64,000 bases of DNA. Origin: Bradyrhizobium diazoefficiens. GTDB taxonomy: Bacteria; Pseudomonadota; Alphaproteobacteria; Rhizobiales; Xanthobacteraceae. The notes below the pieces were generated by a model that was not told the DNA's origin, ran no database searches, and saw nothing but the letters and a program-made list of their open reading frames with translations. The stretch covers positions 1,054,001 to 1,118,000 of the forward strand of contig NZ_CP067100.1 of NCBI RefSeq assembly GCF_016616235.1. Direction: 5' to 3'. Every line of letters begins with the position of its first letter. Positions within the stretch are counted from its first letter, which is position 1. Positions 28,387-36,659 of this stretch are shown here, one piece after another. The position numbers and the translations under genes are program-made.

Positions 28387-29334
28387 TTACTTGATCAGCC
28401 CCTTCTCTTTGTAATAGCGGATCGCGCCGGGGTGCAGCGGAACCGGGCTGCCGGTGGCAGCGGTCTCGAGCTTGATCTCCTTGCCCGCCGCGTGCGCGTT
28501 GGCAAGCTCCGGCAGCGATTCGTAGACCAGCTTTGTCATCTGATAGGCGAGATCGTCGGAGACGGCGGAACTGGTCACGAGATAATTGACCACGGCTGCT
28601 GTCGGCACGTCCTTGTCCTGGCCGGTATAGGTGTTGGCCGGAATGGTCGCGGCGATGAAGGGCGGGCCGATCTTGTCCACGGTCTCCTTCGGCACCGACA
28701 CCACCGTGATCGGGCTGGAGGTCGAGAGGTCCTTCAGCGAAGCGACGCCGAGGCCGGCGGACTGGAGGGTCGCACCAAGCTGGCGATTCTTCATGAGGTC
28801 GACGGACTCGGCGAACGGCAGATACTCGACCTTGCCGAGGTCCTTGTAGCTCATGCCGGCGGCGGCAAGGATGGCGCGGGAATTGAGCTCGGTGCCCGAC
28901 TTCGGCGCGCCGACCGACAGGCTCTTGCCCTTGAGGTCGGCCAGCGTCTTGATGCCGCTCTCGGTGGTCGCGACGATCTGGATGTAGTTCGGATAGATCG
29001 CGCCGATGGTGCGGAGCTTGTTAAGCTTGGTCTTGAAGCCGGCTTCCTCGTCGCCCTCCCAGGCGGCTTTCAGCGAGTCGCCCAGCGTGAACGCCAGTTC
29101 GCCGCGGCCCTGCTGCAGCAGGATCAGGTTTTCGACCGACGCCTTGGTGGCCTGAACCTGCGTCTTCACGTTCGGGATCTTGTCGCCGTAGATCTTCCCG
29201 ATCGCGACCCCGAGCGGATAGTAGACGCCGGACGTGCCTCCGGTCAGCACGTTGATGAAAGACTGCGCATGGGCGCAAGGTGCCGACGCCGCCAGAGCAA
29301 GAGCCGCGGCCGCGCCGAAAATCGTCCGTTTCAT
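28387..29334 (-). CDS. TAXI-family TRAP transporter solute-binding protein
   Basis: The 315-residue periplasmic protein has a signal peptide (MKRTIFGAAAALALAASAPC, cleaved near AHAQS). The family pattern is clear: NVLTGGTSGVYYPLGVAIG near 28-46, then ATKASVENLILLQQGRGELA, then LADLKGKSLSVGAPKSGTE. TAXI proteins bind acidic solutes such as glutamate, 2-oxoglutarate or other organic acids. The ATG at 29334 has GGGGAG ten bases upstream; the longer frame is not used. First gene of the operon TAXI-permease-DUF1850-SDR. Confidence 0.9.
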   Translation of the reverse strand: MKRTIFGAAAALALAASAPCAHAQSFINVLTGGTSGVYYPLGVAIGKIYGDKIPNVKTQVQATKASVENLILLQQGRGELAFTLGDSLKAAWEGDEEAGFKTKLNKLRTIGAIYPNYIQIVATTESGIKTLADLKGKSLSVGAPKSGTELNSRAILAAAGMSYKDLGKVEYLPFAESVDLMKNRQLGATLQSAGLGVASLKDLSTSSPITVVSVPKETVDKIGPPFIAATIPANTYTGQDKDVPTAAVVNYLVTSSAVSDDLAYQMTKLVYESLPELANAHAAGKEIKLETAATGSPVPLHPGAIRYYKEKGLIK

Positions 29335-29700
29335 GGTTGTTGTACTCCCCAAACCGGCCGCGAAAGTGGCCGGATGAGCGGAGCGGGTCAACCCGTCCAA
29401 AAGTCAAAACAGGCCTGCGGTAAACGGCCGTTCCGGCTCGACTTTTTTAGGAGCCCGGTAGGTGCGGCGAGGTGGCGCAGGAGGCACGAGGCTCACGTGA
29501 GGGCGAAATCATTCGCGCGGCTGGACTCGATGTAACCTCTCCCGCTTGCGGGAGAGCTCGGCGAATAGCGCCGGGTGAGGGTTCTGTCCTCTTGGGGAAT
29601 TCCCATGCGGATGCACCCTCTCCCCAACCCTCCCCCGCACGCGGGGAGGGAGCGTACCTCCTATGGGGCGGCGATCGAGCGCACCCTCACTGGCAAGCCC
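29335..29700. other. Non-coding stretch of 366 bases with a repeat
   Basis: This gap holds the upstream region of the TAXI gene and, at 29535-29652, a repeat of the CCTCTCCCGCTTGCGGGAGAG type. I see no credible coding sequence in any frame: the open stretches have no ribosome site and no recognisable protein features. Confidence 0.6.
29535..29652. repeat. Intergenic repeat (CCTCTCCCGC...GCGGGGAGGG type)
   Basis: Starts CCTCTCCCGCTTGCGGGAGA and ends CCTCCCCCGCACGCGGGGAGG, with an inner GCGCCGGGTGAGGGTTC. It is related to the elements at 19485, 21114 and 23681. It lies downstream of the 160-residue secreted protein gene (minus strand) and upstream of the TAXI gene. Confidence 0.65.
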
Positions 29701-30180
29701 TCACTGGAACGTCATATCCAGGCACTTCGAAATGTCGGAGCCGAGGCCGGACGAGATGGTGATGCAGCCGCGCACCTTCTGCGCGCCGACGTCGGCGGCC
29801 CAGACCGAGTAGCCGCCGGGGCCGAAGAACGAGTTGGTGTTCGGCGGCTCGGTCTCAGTGACGTCGAAATCATATTTGCCATCGGTCTCAAAGATGCGCG
29901 GCTTCTTGGTGCAGCCGCCGTCGGTCTGAACGTTGATGACCTCCTTGTTGTCGCGGGTCAGCGCCAGCGAGACCTGACAGCGGAAATATTCCGAGGTCTT
30001 GGTGTTGAAGAGATAGGTGTAGGACTTGCAGGTCGCGGTGTTCAGCTTGCCCGGGGCAAGGCCGCGGCTGCACGAAATGCGCTGATTATGGCTGAGCTGG
30101 AAGTCATCGGCCCGGGCGGCCGGGGCCAGCACCGTCAGCAACAGCGCGACAGCCGAGCAAAACCTCATCACATGCATCAT
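29701..30180 (-). CDS. Secreted protein of unknown function
   Basis: The product (159 residues from the ATG at 30180) has a signal peptide ending near APAARADD. The mature part is a likely beta-rich domain with six cysteines (RISCSRG, ATCKSY, FRCQVS, GGCTKK, RGCITI, SKCLDM), suggesting three disulfides in the periplasm. No family is recognised. Several in-frame ATG codons lie together (30198 region to 30168); I chose 30180, with GGGGA about 11 bases upstream, but the true start is uncertain by a few residues. Confidence 0.65.
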   Translation of the reverse strand: MMHVMRFCSAVALLLTVLAPAARADDFQLSHNQRISCSRGLAPGKLNTATCKSYTYLFNTKTSEYFRCQVSLALTRDNKEVINVQTDGGCTKKPRIFETDGKYDFDVTETEPPNTNSFFGPGGYSVWAADVGAQKVRGCITISSGLGSDISKCLDMTFQ

Positions 30181-30371
30181 CCGAATCATCCCCACCAATA
30201 TTTTTGTCGAATTGCGTTCTAGACGGAAAGCGGAACATAGTCGCGCGGGGACGAAGGGAAAATCACAAACTGCTGGGCAACACGTGATGCGCTGCTACGC
30301 TTTCACAAATTGACCCGGATACGTCGTTCGTGATTTGTTCAAGACGAACACCCCAATAGCGGGGAGGATGG

Positions 30372-30686
30372 ATGATGACGTTTTCAACGAAAACATTTGT
30401 TTCGGCTGCACTTGTATCTGCGCTTGGCGCGTTCAGCGCGCCCGCATCGGCGCAGACGACGGCAACGCCGTGGGAGCTCAAGCCCGACATGGGCTACGCC
30501 TATGATAAGGAAGGCAAGACCTTCTCCTACAAGATGGGCACCAGCAACGCCGGTGAGCTCTTGAAGGGCGCCAAGAAGGTACCGAAGGGCACGCTGTTCT
30601 TCATCGGCCAGAACGGCCAGCTCTACATGCGCAGCGGCCCGTATCTCGAGGGCGACGGCAAGTTCAAGTTCGGGCCGGACCAATAG
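30372..30686 (+). CDS. Small secreted protein of unknown function
   Basis: The 104-residue product has a clear signal peptide (MMTFSTKTFVSAALVSALGA, cleaved after PASAQ). The mature 76 residues have no cysteine and are rich in Gly, Lys and Phe/Tyr, for example GYAYDKEGKTFSYKMG and GTLFFIGQNGQLYM, which looks like a small beta-sheet protein. GGGGAGG is at 30361-30367, so the second ATG at 30375 may be the real start. Followed by a palindromic repeat. I do not recognise the family. Confidence 0.65.
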   Translation: MMTFSTKTFVSAALVSALGAFSAPASAQTTATPWELKPDMGYAYDKEGKTFSYKMGTSNAGELLKGAKKVPKGTLFFIGQNGQLYMRSGPYLEGDGKFKFGPDQ

Positions 30687-30702
30687 GGATTACAAACTCG
30701 GT

Positions 30703-30804
30703 GTCGTCACCCGCGAAAGCGGGTGATCCAGTATTCCAGAGCCGCCAGTGCTTGAATCGAGACGCTGCGGCGTACTGGATGCCCCGCTTTCGCGGGGCAT
30801 GACA
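30703..30804. repeat. Intergenic palindromic repeat, copy 3
   Basis: Arms GTCGTCACCCGCGAAAGCGG and GCCCCGCTTTCGCGGGGC, with inner GATCCAGTATTCCAGAGCC and GCGGCGTACTGGAT. Same family as the elements at 13179, 17281 and 33256. It separates two convergent genes. Confidence 0.8.
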
Positions 30805-30815
30805 GCTACCGAGAA

Positions 30816-32033
30816 TTAAAACGCCCCCGCCAATTCCCTCGCGCCAGCATTGCTGCCGTTCGAGTCCATCCGCGTATCCGTCACCGCCAGCAGCTTCGCC
30901 ACCGTGTTGTGGCGGATCGCGACCGGGTTGCGCTCGTAGCCGCCGCGCTGGAAGAAGTTCGAAGTCGGCACCTGCTCGCGCATGGCCTGCGGCATCGTCA
31001 CCATATCGAGGCCTGTGCCGTCGCCGGTCAGGTTCATCATCTCGAGCTCGGCCGCGGTGAGCGGGCGGCTATAGCCCTTGGCGCGCGCGAACAGCACCGA
31101 GGTCAGCAGCTTGTGCGTCTGGAGCATCGGGCCGACATCGACGTCGAGCACCATCGCATGCATGGCCCAACCCTGCGGGGTGTTGCCGATCCTCTCGTGC
31201 TCCGACCAGGTGTCCGGCACCGACTTCGCATACGCCACCATTTTCTTCAGCACCGCGAGCTTGTGCTCGAGCGCCTGGCGCGCCGGCCCCGAGGTTCGCG
31301 CCACCTTGTCGGCGAGCGCGCGGATGAATTCATGGCCCTGCTCGGCCAGCAGCTCGACGCTGTTGGTGGTCAGGAGCTGGTTGTAGCCGATCGCGGTCGA
31401 GATCGCGCGCTTGCCGCCATGCTCGATGCCCGCTTGCACGTCATAGCTGCCGGTGCCGCCGGTCTCGAACGAATAGACCCGCACCGCCTGCTCGCGCGTC
31501 AGCCCCGAGGCGAGCGCGTAGCGCGCATAGGCGCGCTTGAACTCGAGCTCGCTGGACGGCCGCTGCGGCGCGAACTGGTAGAGCTCCTGCGCCGCGCGCA
31601 GGAAATCGGCGACGACGGGAATCGGCTTCTTGGCGGGACGCTCCGGCGTTTCCTCCGGCTCCGGATTCACCGGCCGCTTCGGCCCGGTATAGAGCGGCGG
31701 ATGCTCCAGCACATAGTCGTCGAGCGTGACCTGCTGGCCGATGCGCCGCTTGGCGTTGCGACCTTTCCGCTTCTCCGAGATCTGGCTCCAATAGGCGCCG
31801 GCCTCTTCGTCGAAGGCGGCGCGCGCGGCCTGATATTCCGCAAGCTTGCGGCGATATTCGAGCACGGCCGGCGAGGCGCCCGCGCCTTGGGCAAAAAACT
31901 GCGACAGCAGCTGGGCCTTGGCATCGCGGATAGCGGGCGGCAGCGCATCGGCCTCGCCGCCACGCGCGGCGGGTGCGAGCAGGAGAAAAGCGAGTGGAAC
32001 CAGCGCCAGGGAATGTCGAATCGAGTGATGCAT
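30816..32033 (-). CDS. Large secreted protein, possibly lysozyme-like
   Basis: The 405-residue protein has a signal peptide (MHHSIRHSLALVPLAFLLLA, cleaved near ARGGEA). A charged coiled region follows (residues 35-110), then a Pro/Glu linker (PVNPEPEETPERPAKKP). The C-terminal half contains VYSFETGGTGSYDVQAGIE near 184-202 and ISTAIGYNQLLTTNS near 210-224. A Glu followed by a Gly-rich turn and then AIGYNQL resembles the active-site region of lysozyme-like transglycosylases; this is my inference, not a firm family match. An AGAGGA site precedes the ATG. Probably periplasmic. Confidence 0.65.
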   Translation of the reverse strand: MHHSIRHSLALVPLAFLLLAPAARGGEADALPPAIRDAKAQLLSQFFAQGAGASPAVLEYRRKLAEYQAARAAFDEEAGAYWSQISEKRKGRNAKRRIGQQVTLDDYVLEHPPLYTGPKRPVNPEPEETPERPAKKPIPVVADFLRAAQELYQFAPQRPSSELEFKRAYARYALASGLTREQAVRVYSFETGGTGSYDVQAGIEHGGKRAISTAIGYNQLLTTNSVELLAEQGHEFIRALADKVARTSGPARQALEHKLAVLKKMVAYAKSVPDTWSEHERIGNTPQGWAMHAMVLDVDVGPMLQTHKLLTSVLFARAKGYSRPLTAAELEMMNLTGDGTGLDMVTMPQAMREQVPTSNFFQRGGYERNPVAIRHNTVAKLLAVTDTRMDSNGSNAGARELAGAF

Positions 32034-32088
32034 GCCGTCCTCTTAGCAGGCATCCGGTAACCGTCACGTTAACACGCCGTTTACCATC

Positions 32089-32714
32089 TCATTTCCAGGC
32101 GAACACCGGCTGTTCCAGCTCGGTGACGCGGGTGTGCCGTCCCGCCAGCACTTCGCGGAACTGGTAGATCAGCGCCGCCGTCGGCGCATGGATCAGGCTC
32201 ATCTGGTGATGGAAGCGGATCACCGACGCGTGCTCTCGGGGATATCAGTGAAGTCGAAGGCGTCGTCGTGCTCGATGGTGTCGAGCGCGATGCGATGGAC
32301 CGAGGCGACCTCATCCGGGTTCGGCCTGATCGCCGCGCTGTCGGCCGCCCAGACCACGACCGGCGTGATCAGATAGCCCGAGCGCGTCGGATAATCGTCG
32401 AGCAGACCGAGCACCGCGTCGGCGGAAAGCCGGAGCGCGAGCTCTTCCTCCAGTTCGCGCAGCGCCGCCTCGACCGGCGTCTCGCCGGCATCGCAGCGTC
32501 CACCCGGCAGCGCCCATTGACCCCGATGCGAGCGCAAGCTCGATGCACGTCTGGTGAGCAGGAAAGCCGTGTCGTCGCCGTCATTGGATTGCGTCAATGC
32601 CAGCACCACCGCGGCGCGCTTCAGCGCTGACGGCTCGGCCGCATCAGGCAGCCGCGCGAAGGACGCGCAGGCCTGTGCAATATTCCGTCTGGTGGCATCG
32701 TCGAAAGCTCTCAT
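32089..32714 (-). pseudogene. Nudix hydrolase, frameshifted near its C-terminus
   Basis: From ATG 32714 the frame encodes 164 residues with a Nudix box GGRCDAGETPVEAALRELEEE (71 onwards); the usual Gly near the end of the box is Ala. It resembles CoA-pyrophosphatase-like Nudix enzymes. The frame stops at 32220 right after DIPESTRR. In the next frame the missing end is still readable: [20 protein letters not shown] followed by a tail ending EQPVFAWK and stop at 32089. One base seems lost at 32218-32226 (CGT CGG TGA instead of a codon then GTG ATC). Either a real frameshift that truncates about 45 residues, or a sequencing error. The core catalytic domain is intact. Confidence 0.75.
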
Positions 32715-32743
32715 GATGCTTGACTACACCAGGACCGCATCTG

Positions 32744-33211
32744 ATGAAACGAGGAGACGGACGCGTTGCAGGGATGGACGGAGCGATGACGAGCAAGGCC
32801 GCCACAAGGCTGAAATCAGACGGCTGGACCATCCTGGAGACCACCGGCTTCATGCATCTGATCGGGCCCTTGTGGGAGCGCAAGGTCGACGGCCAATACG
32901 AATTCGCGCTCGCCACCGAAGACAAGCATCACAACCGCCGCGGCCTGGTCCAGGGCGGCGTGATGATGACCTTCGCCGACCGCACCTGCGGCATGACCGC
33001 CCGCTACGTTTCCGGCAAGGAATTCATGGCGACGGTGCAGCTCGACACCCATTTCGTCGAGGCCGGCCAGATCGGCGACATCCTGATCTCCCGCCCCCGC
33101 GTGGTCCGCTCGACCCGCAGCCTGATCTTCATGAGCACCGAGGTGACGGTGGATGGCCGTTGCATCGTGATGGCCAACGGCGTGTTCAAGATATTGAAGG
33201 GGCCGGCGTAG
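32744..33211 (+). CDS. PaaI-type hotdog thioesterase
   Basis: The product (155 residues from the ATG at 32744) is a single hotdog-fold thioesterase. The active-site segment HHNRRGLVQGGVMMTFAD is at about residues 65-82 and the following strand holds TVQLDTHFVEAG. Such enzymes hydrolyse acyl-CoA or aryl-CoA esters. Start choice is uncertain: a TTG at 32720 and ATGs at 32774 and 32786 are in frame. It is divergent from the Nudix gene, with only a few bases between. Confidence 0.82.
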   Translation: MKRGDGRVAGMDGAMTSKAATRLKSDGWTILETTGFMHLIGPLWERKVDGQYEFALATEDKHHNRRGLVQGGVMMTFADRTCGMTARYVSGKEFMATVQLDTHFVEAGQIGDILISRPRVVRSTRSLIFMSTEVTVDGRCIVMANGVFKILKGPA

Positions 33212-33255
33212 GCTCGCGCGCTGATACCGCCACTGCTGCCAACCACACCCACCCT

Positions 33256-33358
33256 TGTCATTCCCCGCGAAGGCGGGGAGTCCAGTACGCCGCGGCTTCT
33301 CGGCGCTGTCACTGCTGCTTCTGGAATACTGGATCGTCCGCCTTCGCGGACGATGACA
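33256..33358. repeat. Intergenic palindromic repeat, copy 4
   Basis: Arms TGTCATTCCCCGCGAAGGCG and its reverse CCTTCGCGGACGATGACA, with inner GAGTCCAGTACGCCGCGGC and TTCTGGAATACTGGATC. It is followed at 33374-33403 by half of the other repeat type (CTGGATTGCTTCGCTGCGCT and on). Lies between thioesterase and aldo/keto reductase genes on the plus strand. Confidence 0.8.
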
Positions 33359-33373
33359 GCGGCGGATGCATCT

Positions 33374-33403
33374 CTGGATTGCTTCGCTGCGCTCGCAATG
33401 ACG
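33374..33403. repeat. Half copy of the CTGGATTGCTTCG repeat
   Basis: CTCTGGATTGCTTCGCTGCG then CTCGCAATGACG matches one arm of the element at 1590-1680. Its partner arm is absent, so this is a partial copy beside the repeat at 33256. Confidence 0.6.
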
Positions 33404-33452
33404 AAAGCGGGCGGCTATGCTGCCAGCTCCGATAGCGTTGAGGACCCGCCCC

Positions 33453-34475
33453 ATGCAATACCGCCAGCTTGGCCGCAGCGGCCTGAAAGTGTCGCCGATT
33501 TGCCTGGGCACCATGATGTTCGGCGGGCCAACCGATGAAGCCGCATCGAAACGGATCATCGACAAGGCGCACGGCGCCGGCATCAACTTCATCGACACCG
33601 CGGATGCCTATTCGAAAGGCGCATCCGAGGAGGTCGTCGGCCGCGCCATAGCTGCCAACCGCAACGGCTGGGTGCTCGCCACAAAGCTCGCCAACCCCAT
33701 GAACAACGAAATGGGCAGCGATCCCAACCGCGTCGGCCTGTCGCGGCGCTGGGTGCTGCAGGCCGCCGACGAGAGTCTCAAGCGCCTCGGCACCGACCAC
33801 ATCGACATCTACTATCTGCACAAGGAAGACCATGCGACGCCGCTGGAAGAGACCGTGCGCGCGATGGGCGATTTGATCCGATCAGGCAAGGTGCGCTATT
33901 TCGGCGTCTCCAACTACCGCGCCTGGCGCGTCGCCGAGATCTGCAACATCTGCGACCGCCTCGGCATCGACCGCCCCGTGGCGAGCCAGCCCTATTACAA
34001 CGCGATGAACCGCATGCCCGAAGTCGAGCACTTCCCGGCTTGCGCCTATTATGGCCTCGGCATCGTGCCCTATAGCCCCTTGGCACGCGGCGTGCTCACC
34101 GGCAAGTACGCGCCGGATGCTGCTCCCGACAAGGAGACGCGCGCGGGCCGCAACGACACCCGCATGATGCAGACCGAATGGCGGCCGGAATCGCTCCAGC
34201 TCGCGCAGGAGATCAAGGCCCACGCCGAGAAGAAAGGCATTACCGCCGGCCAGTTCGCCGTCGCCTGGGTGCTGAACTCCGCCTTCGTCTCCTCAATCGT
34301 CGCAGGTCCCCGCACCGAGGAGCAATGGGACGGCTACATCGGCGCGCTCGACTACCGCTTCACCGCCGATGACGAGGCGCTGATCGACCGCCTGGTCGTG
34401 CCCGGCCACCCCTCGACGCCGGGCTACAACGACCCGGCCTATCCGATCGAAGGCCGCCGCGCGCGGACCGCCTGA
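33453..34475 (+). CDS. Aldo/keto reductase
   Basis: The 340-residue protein is a TIM-barrel NADPH-dependent reductase. The catalytic tetrad is visible as Asp48 (NFIDTADAYSKG), Tyr53, Lys78 (VLATKLANP) and His123 (YYLHKEDHAT). The cofactor-binding end segment VSSIVAGPRTEEQ is near residues 275-290. It belongs to the YajO/IolS-like group of bacterial aldo/keto reductases that reduce aldehydes or ketones; the substrate is not known. GAGGA lies seven bases before the ATG at 33453. It leads the apparent operon with a TPR protein and a CoA-transferase-like pair. Confidence 0.9.
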   Translation: MQYRQLGRSGLKVSPICLGTMMFGGPTDEAASKRIIDKAHGAGINFIDTADAYSKGASEEVVGRAIAANRNGWVLATKLANPMNNEMGSDPNRVGLSRRWVLQAADESLKRLGTDHIDIYYLHKEDHATPLEETVRAMGDLIRSGKVRYFGVSNYRAWRVAEICNICDRLGIDRPVASQPYYNAMNRMPEVEHFPACAYYGLGIVPYSPLARGVLTGKYAPDAAPDKETRAGRNDTRMMQTEWRPESLQLAQEIKAHAEKKGITAGQFAVAWVLNSAFVSSIVAGPRTEEQWDGYIGALDYRFTADDEALIDRLVVPGHPSTPGYNDPAYPIEGRRARTA

Positions 34476-34491
34476 ACTCACGGAGACGACG

Positions 34492-35805
34492 ATGGCGCTC
34501 GAAGACCGCTACGGCCTGCCGCTCTCCACCTCTTCGCCCGAGGCAGCAAGCGCCTATCGCGACGGCGCCGACCTCATGCTAGCGGGCTGGACCGGTACGG
34601 CGGAGACGCTGGAGCGCGCGATTGCGGCTGATCCGGATTTCGCGCTGCCCCACATCGCCCGCGCCCGCGTGCATGCCTTCTATCAACAGGGTGATCTCGC
34701 ACGGAGCAAGGCGGCGGCCGCGCGCGAGCTCGTCGCCAAACACGGCACGGAGCGCGAGCGCTCGCATGTCGAGACGCTGGCGCTGGCGATCGAGGGCCGG
34801 CTGCCCGAGGCGATCGCAGCGACGCTGAAGCATATCGAGGCATGGCCGCGCGACGCATTGGTGCTGTCGCTGCCGCTCGGCGCCTTCGGCCTGTTCGCCT
34901 TCTCCGGCATGGCCGACCACGACCGCGCCCGGCATGAGCTGTGCGAGCGCGTCGCGCGTCACTATGGCGAGGACTGGTGGTTCCTCACCATGCATGGCTG
35001 GGCCATGACCGAGAATGGCGATGTCGCCCGTGGCCGCACCGTGACCGAGCGCGGCTTCGACCTGCGCCGGCAGAACGCCCATGCCGCGCATGCCGTGCTG
35101 CACGCGATGTTCGAGGACGGCTCGATCGAGGAGGCCGACCGCCTCGTCGACGAATGGATCCCTTCTTACGATCGCGCCGGCATTCTGCACGGCCACATCC
35201 GCTGGCACCAGGCGCTCGGCGCGCTCGAGCATGGCGATGCGGCCCGTGCGCTCGCGATCTACGCCGACGTCCTCCAGCCCTCCGCCACGCAGGCGCCGCC
35301 GCTCAACGTCGTCACCGACGCTGCCTCGCTGCTCTGGCGCCTGTCCGCGTATGGCCACGGCGTCCCGAAAGCGCTGTGGCTCGAGGCCGATGCCACCGCG
35401 CAAAAACTGTTTCCGAAATCGAGCCTCCCCTTTGCCGACGTCCACATGGCGCTGTTCGCAGCCGCAACGCAAAATCGCGACGCGCTCGCCGCGCGGCTTG
35501 CCATGATCGAGCAGCGACTCGCCGAGGGCAAGCTGCCGGCCGGGCCCGTGGTGCCCGCTATCTGCCGCGCGCTCGCCGCCTTTGCCGACGAGGACTATCC
35601 GGTTTGCGTGCAGACGCTCGCGCCGGCTCTTGCTGACGTCGTGCGCATCGGCGGCAGCCATGCCCAGCGCGAGCTGGTCGAGGACACTTACATTGTCGCG
35701 CTGATGCGCTGCGGCGAGCTGCCGCGCGCCCGCAGCCTGCTCGATGCCCGCCTCCACCGCCGCCCGTCCCTGCGCGATACGCGCTGGCAGGCGGCGATGG
35801 CTTGA
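34492..35805 (+). CDS. TTC38-like tetratricopeptide repeat protein
   Basis: The 437-residue cytoplasmic protein is all helical and matches the TTC38 family: SPEAASAYRDGADLMLAGW at the start, then ERERSHVETLALAIEGRLPE near 85-105, and DWWFLTMHGWAMTENGDVA near 160-180. Such proteins are found in bacteria and animals without a settled role. It begins 16 bases after the aldo/keto reductase stop with a GGAGA site, and is followed after 33 bases by the CoA-transferase-like gene. The context suggests a part in the same catabolic or detoxifying pathway. Confidence 0.83.
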   Translation: MALEDRYGLPLSTSSPEAASAYRDGADLMLAGWTGTAETLERAIAADPDFALPHIARARVHAFYQQGDLARSKAAAARELVAKHGTERERSHVETLALAIEGRLPEAIAATLKHIEAWPRDALVLSLPLGAFGLFAFSGMADHDRARHELCERVARHYGEDWWFLTMHGWAMTENGDVARGRTVTERGFDLRRQNAHAAHAVLHAMFEDGSIEEADRLVDEWIPSYDRAGILHGHIRWHQALGALEHGDAARALAIYADVLQPSATQAPPLNVVTDAASLLWRLSAYGHGVPKALWLEADATAQKLFPKSSLPFADVHMALFAAATQNRDALAARLAMIEQRLAEGKLPAGPVVPAICRALAAFADEDYPVCVQTLAPALADVVRIGGSHAQRELVEDTYIVALMRCGELPRARSLLDARLHRRPSLRDTRWQAAMA

Positions 35806-35838
35806 GGCAGGATAAGACAAATAAGCTGGAGGACGCCC

Positions 35839-36657
35839 ATGACCGAGATCGTTGCGCTGGAGGCGCTGGCCGCGCGCGTCGCGCCGGGGCAATCGCTGGC
35901 AATTCCCGTCGACGGTTCCGGCGTGGCGATGGCGGCCACCGCCGCGCTGATCGAAGCCGGCATCTGCGACATCAGGCTGATCTGCGTCCCGATCTCCGGC
36001 ATGCAGGCCGATCTGCTGATCGGCGCCGGCGCGATCGCCTCGCTCGAGACCAGCGCGGTGTCCCTGGGTGAGGCCGGAGCAGCGCCGCGCTTCACCGCCG
36101 GCATCAAGAGCGGCGCCTTCGCTATGCGCGACTCCACCTGTCCTGCGATCTACGCCGGCCTGCTGGCGGCGCAGAAGGGCGTGCCGTTCATGCCGGTCGC
36201 CGGCATCATCGGCAGCGATCTCCTCAACGTACGCCCCGACTGGCAAGTGATCGACAGCCCCGTCGGCGAGGCGCGCAAGGTGGTCGTGGTGCCCGCGATC
36301 TCCCCCGATGTCGCGCTGTTCCACGCGCCCGAGGCCGATCGCGCCGGCAACGTCCGCATCGGCCGCCACCGCGAGCTCGCCGAGCTCGCTTATGCCGCCA
36401 GGCGCACCTTCGTCACCGTGGAACGCATCGTCGATCGCAACCTGCTCGAGAGCGAGGATTCCGCTGCCGGCGTGCTGCCCTCGCTCTACGTCGACACTAT
36501 CGCCATCGCCGAGCGCGGCGCCTGGCCGCTGCCGCTGTGGGACGAATATCCCGCCGACGAAGCCGAGGTGGCGCGCTATGCGGCGATGGCGCGCAGCGAG
36601 GAGGGCTTTCACGCCTATCTCTCCGGCTTCCTCGCCGACCACAAGCAGGCGGCGTGA
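35839..36657 (+). CDS. CoA-transferase-like protein, alpha subunit (GctA-like)
   Basis: The 272-residue protein belongs to the class I CoA-transferase fold (glutaconate CoA-transferase alpha type). Conserved segments are LICVPISGMQADLLIGAGAI near 48-67 and FMPVAGIIGSDLLNVR near 118-133. It pairs with the beta subunit encoded next, two bases later. Members transfer CoA between acids, or, in IpdAB-like enzymes, hydrolyse a ring. A GGAGG site precedes the ATG. The product may act on acyl-CoA species made in this operon; the substrate is unknown. Confidence 0.85.
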   Translation: MTEIVALEALAARVAPGQSLAIPVDGSGVAMAATAALIEAGICDIRLICVPISGMQADLLIGAGAIASLETSAVSLGEAGAAPRFTAGIKSGAFAMRDSTCPAIYAGLLAAQKGVPFMPVAGIIGSDLLNVRPDWQVIDSPVGEARKVVVVPAISPDVALFHAPEADRAGNVRIGRHRELAELAYAARRTFVTVERIVDRNLLESEDSAAGVLPSLYVDTIAIAERGAWPLPLWDEYPADEAEVARYAAMARSEEGFHAYLSGFLADHKQAA

Positions 36658-36659
36658 CG

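Noticed and set aside
32210..32230. Programmed frameshift in the Nudix gene
   Set aside because: No slippery run or clear stimulatory structure at the site; a plain indel or sequencing error is simpler.
13179..33403. Intergenic repeats considered as a CRISPR array or mobile element ends
   Set aside because: They are single dispersed palindromes of 90-190 bases, with no regular spacers, no cas genes and no transposase nearby.
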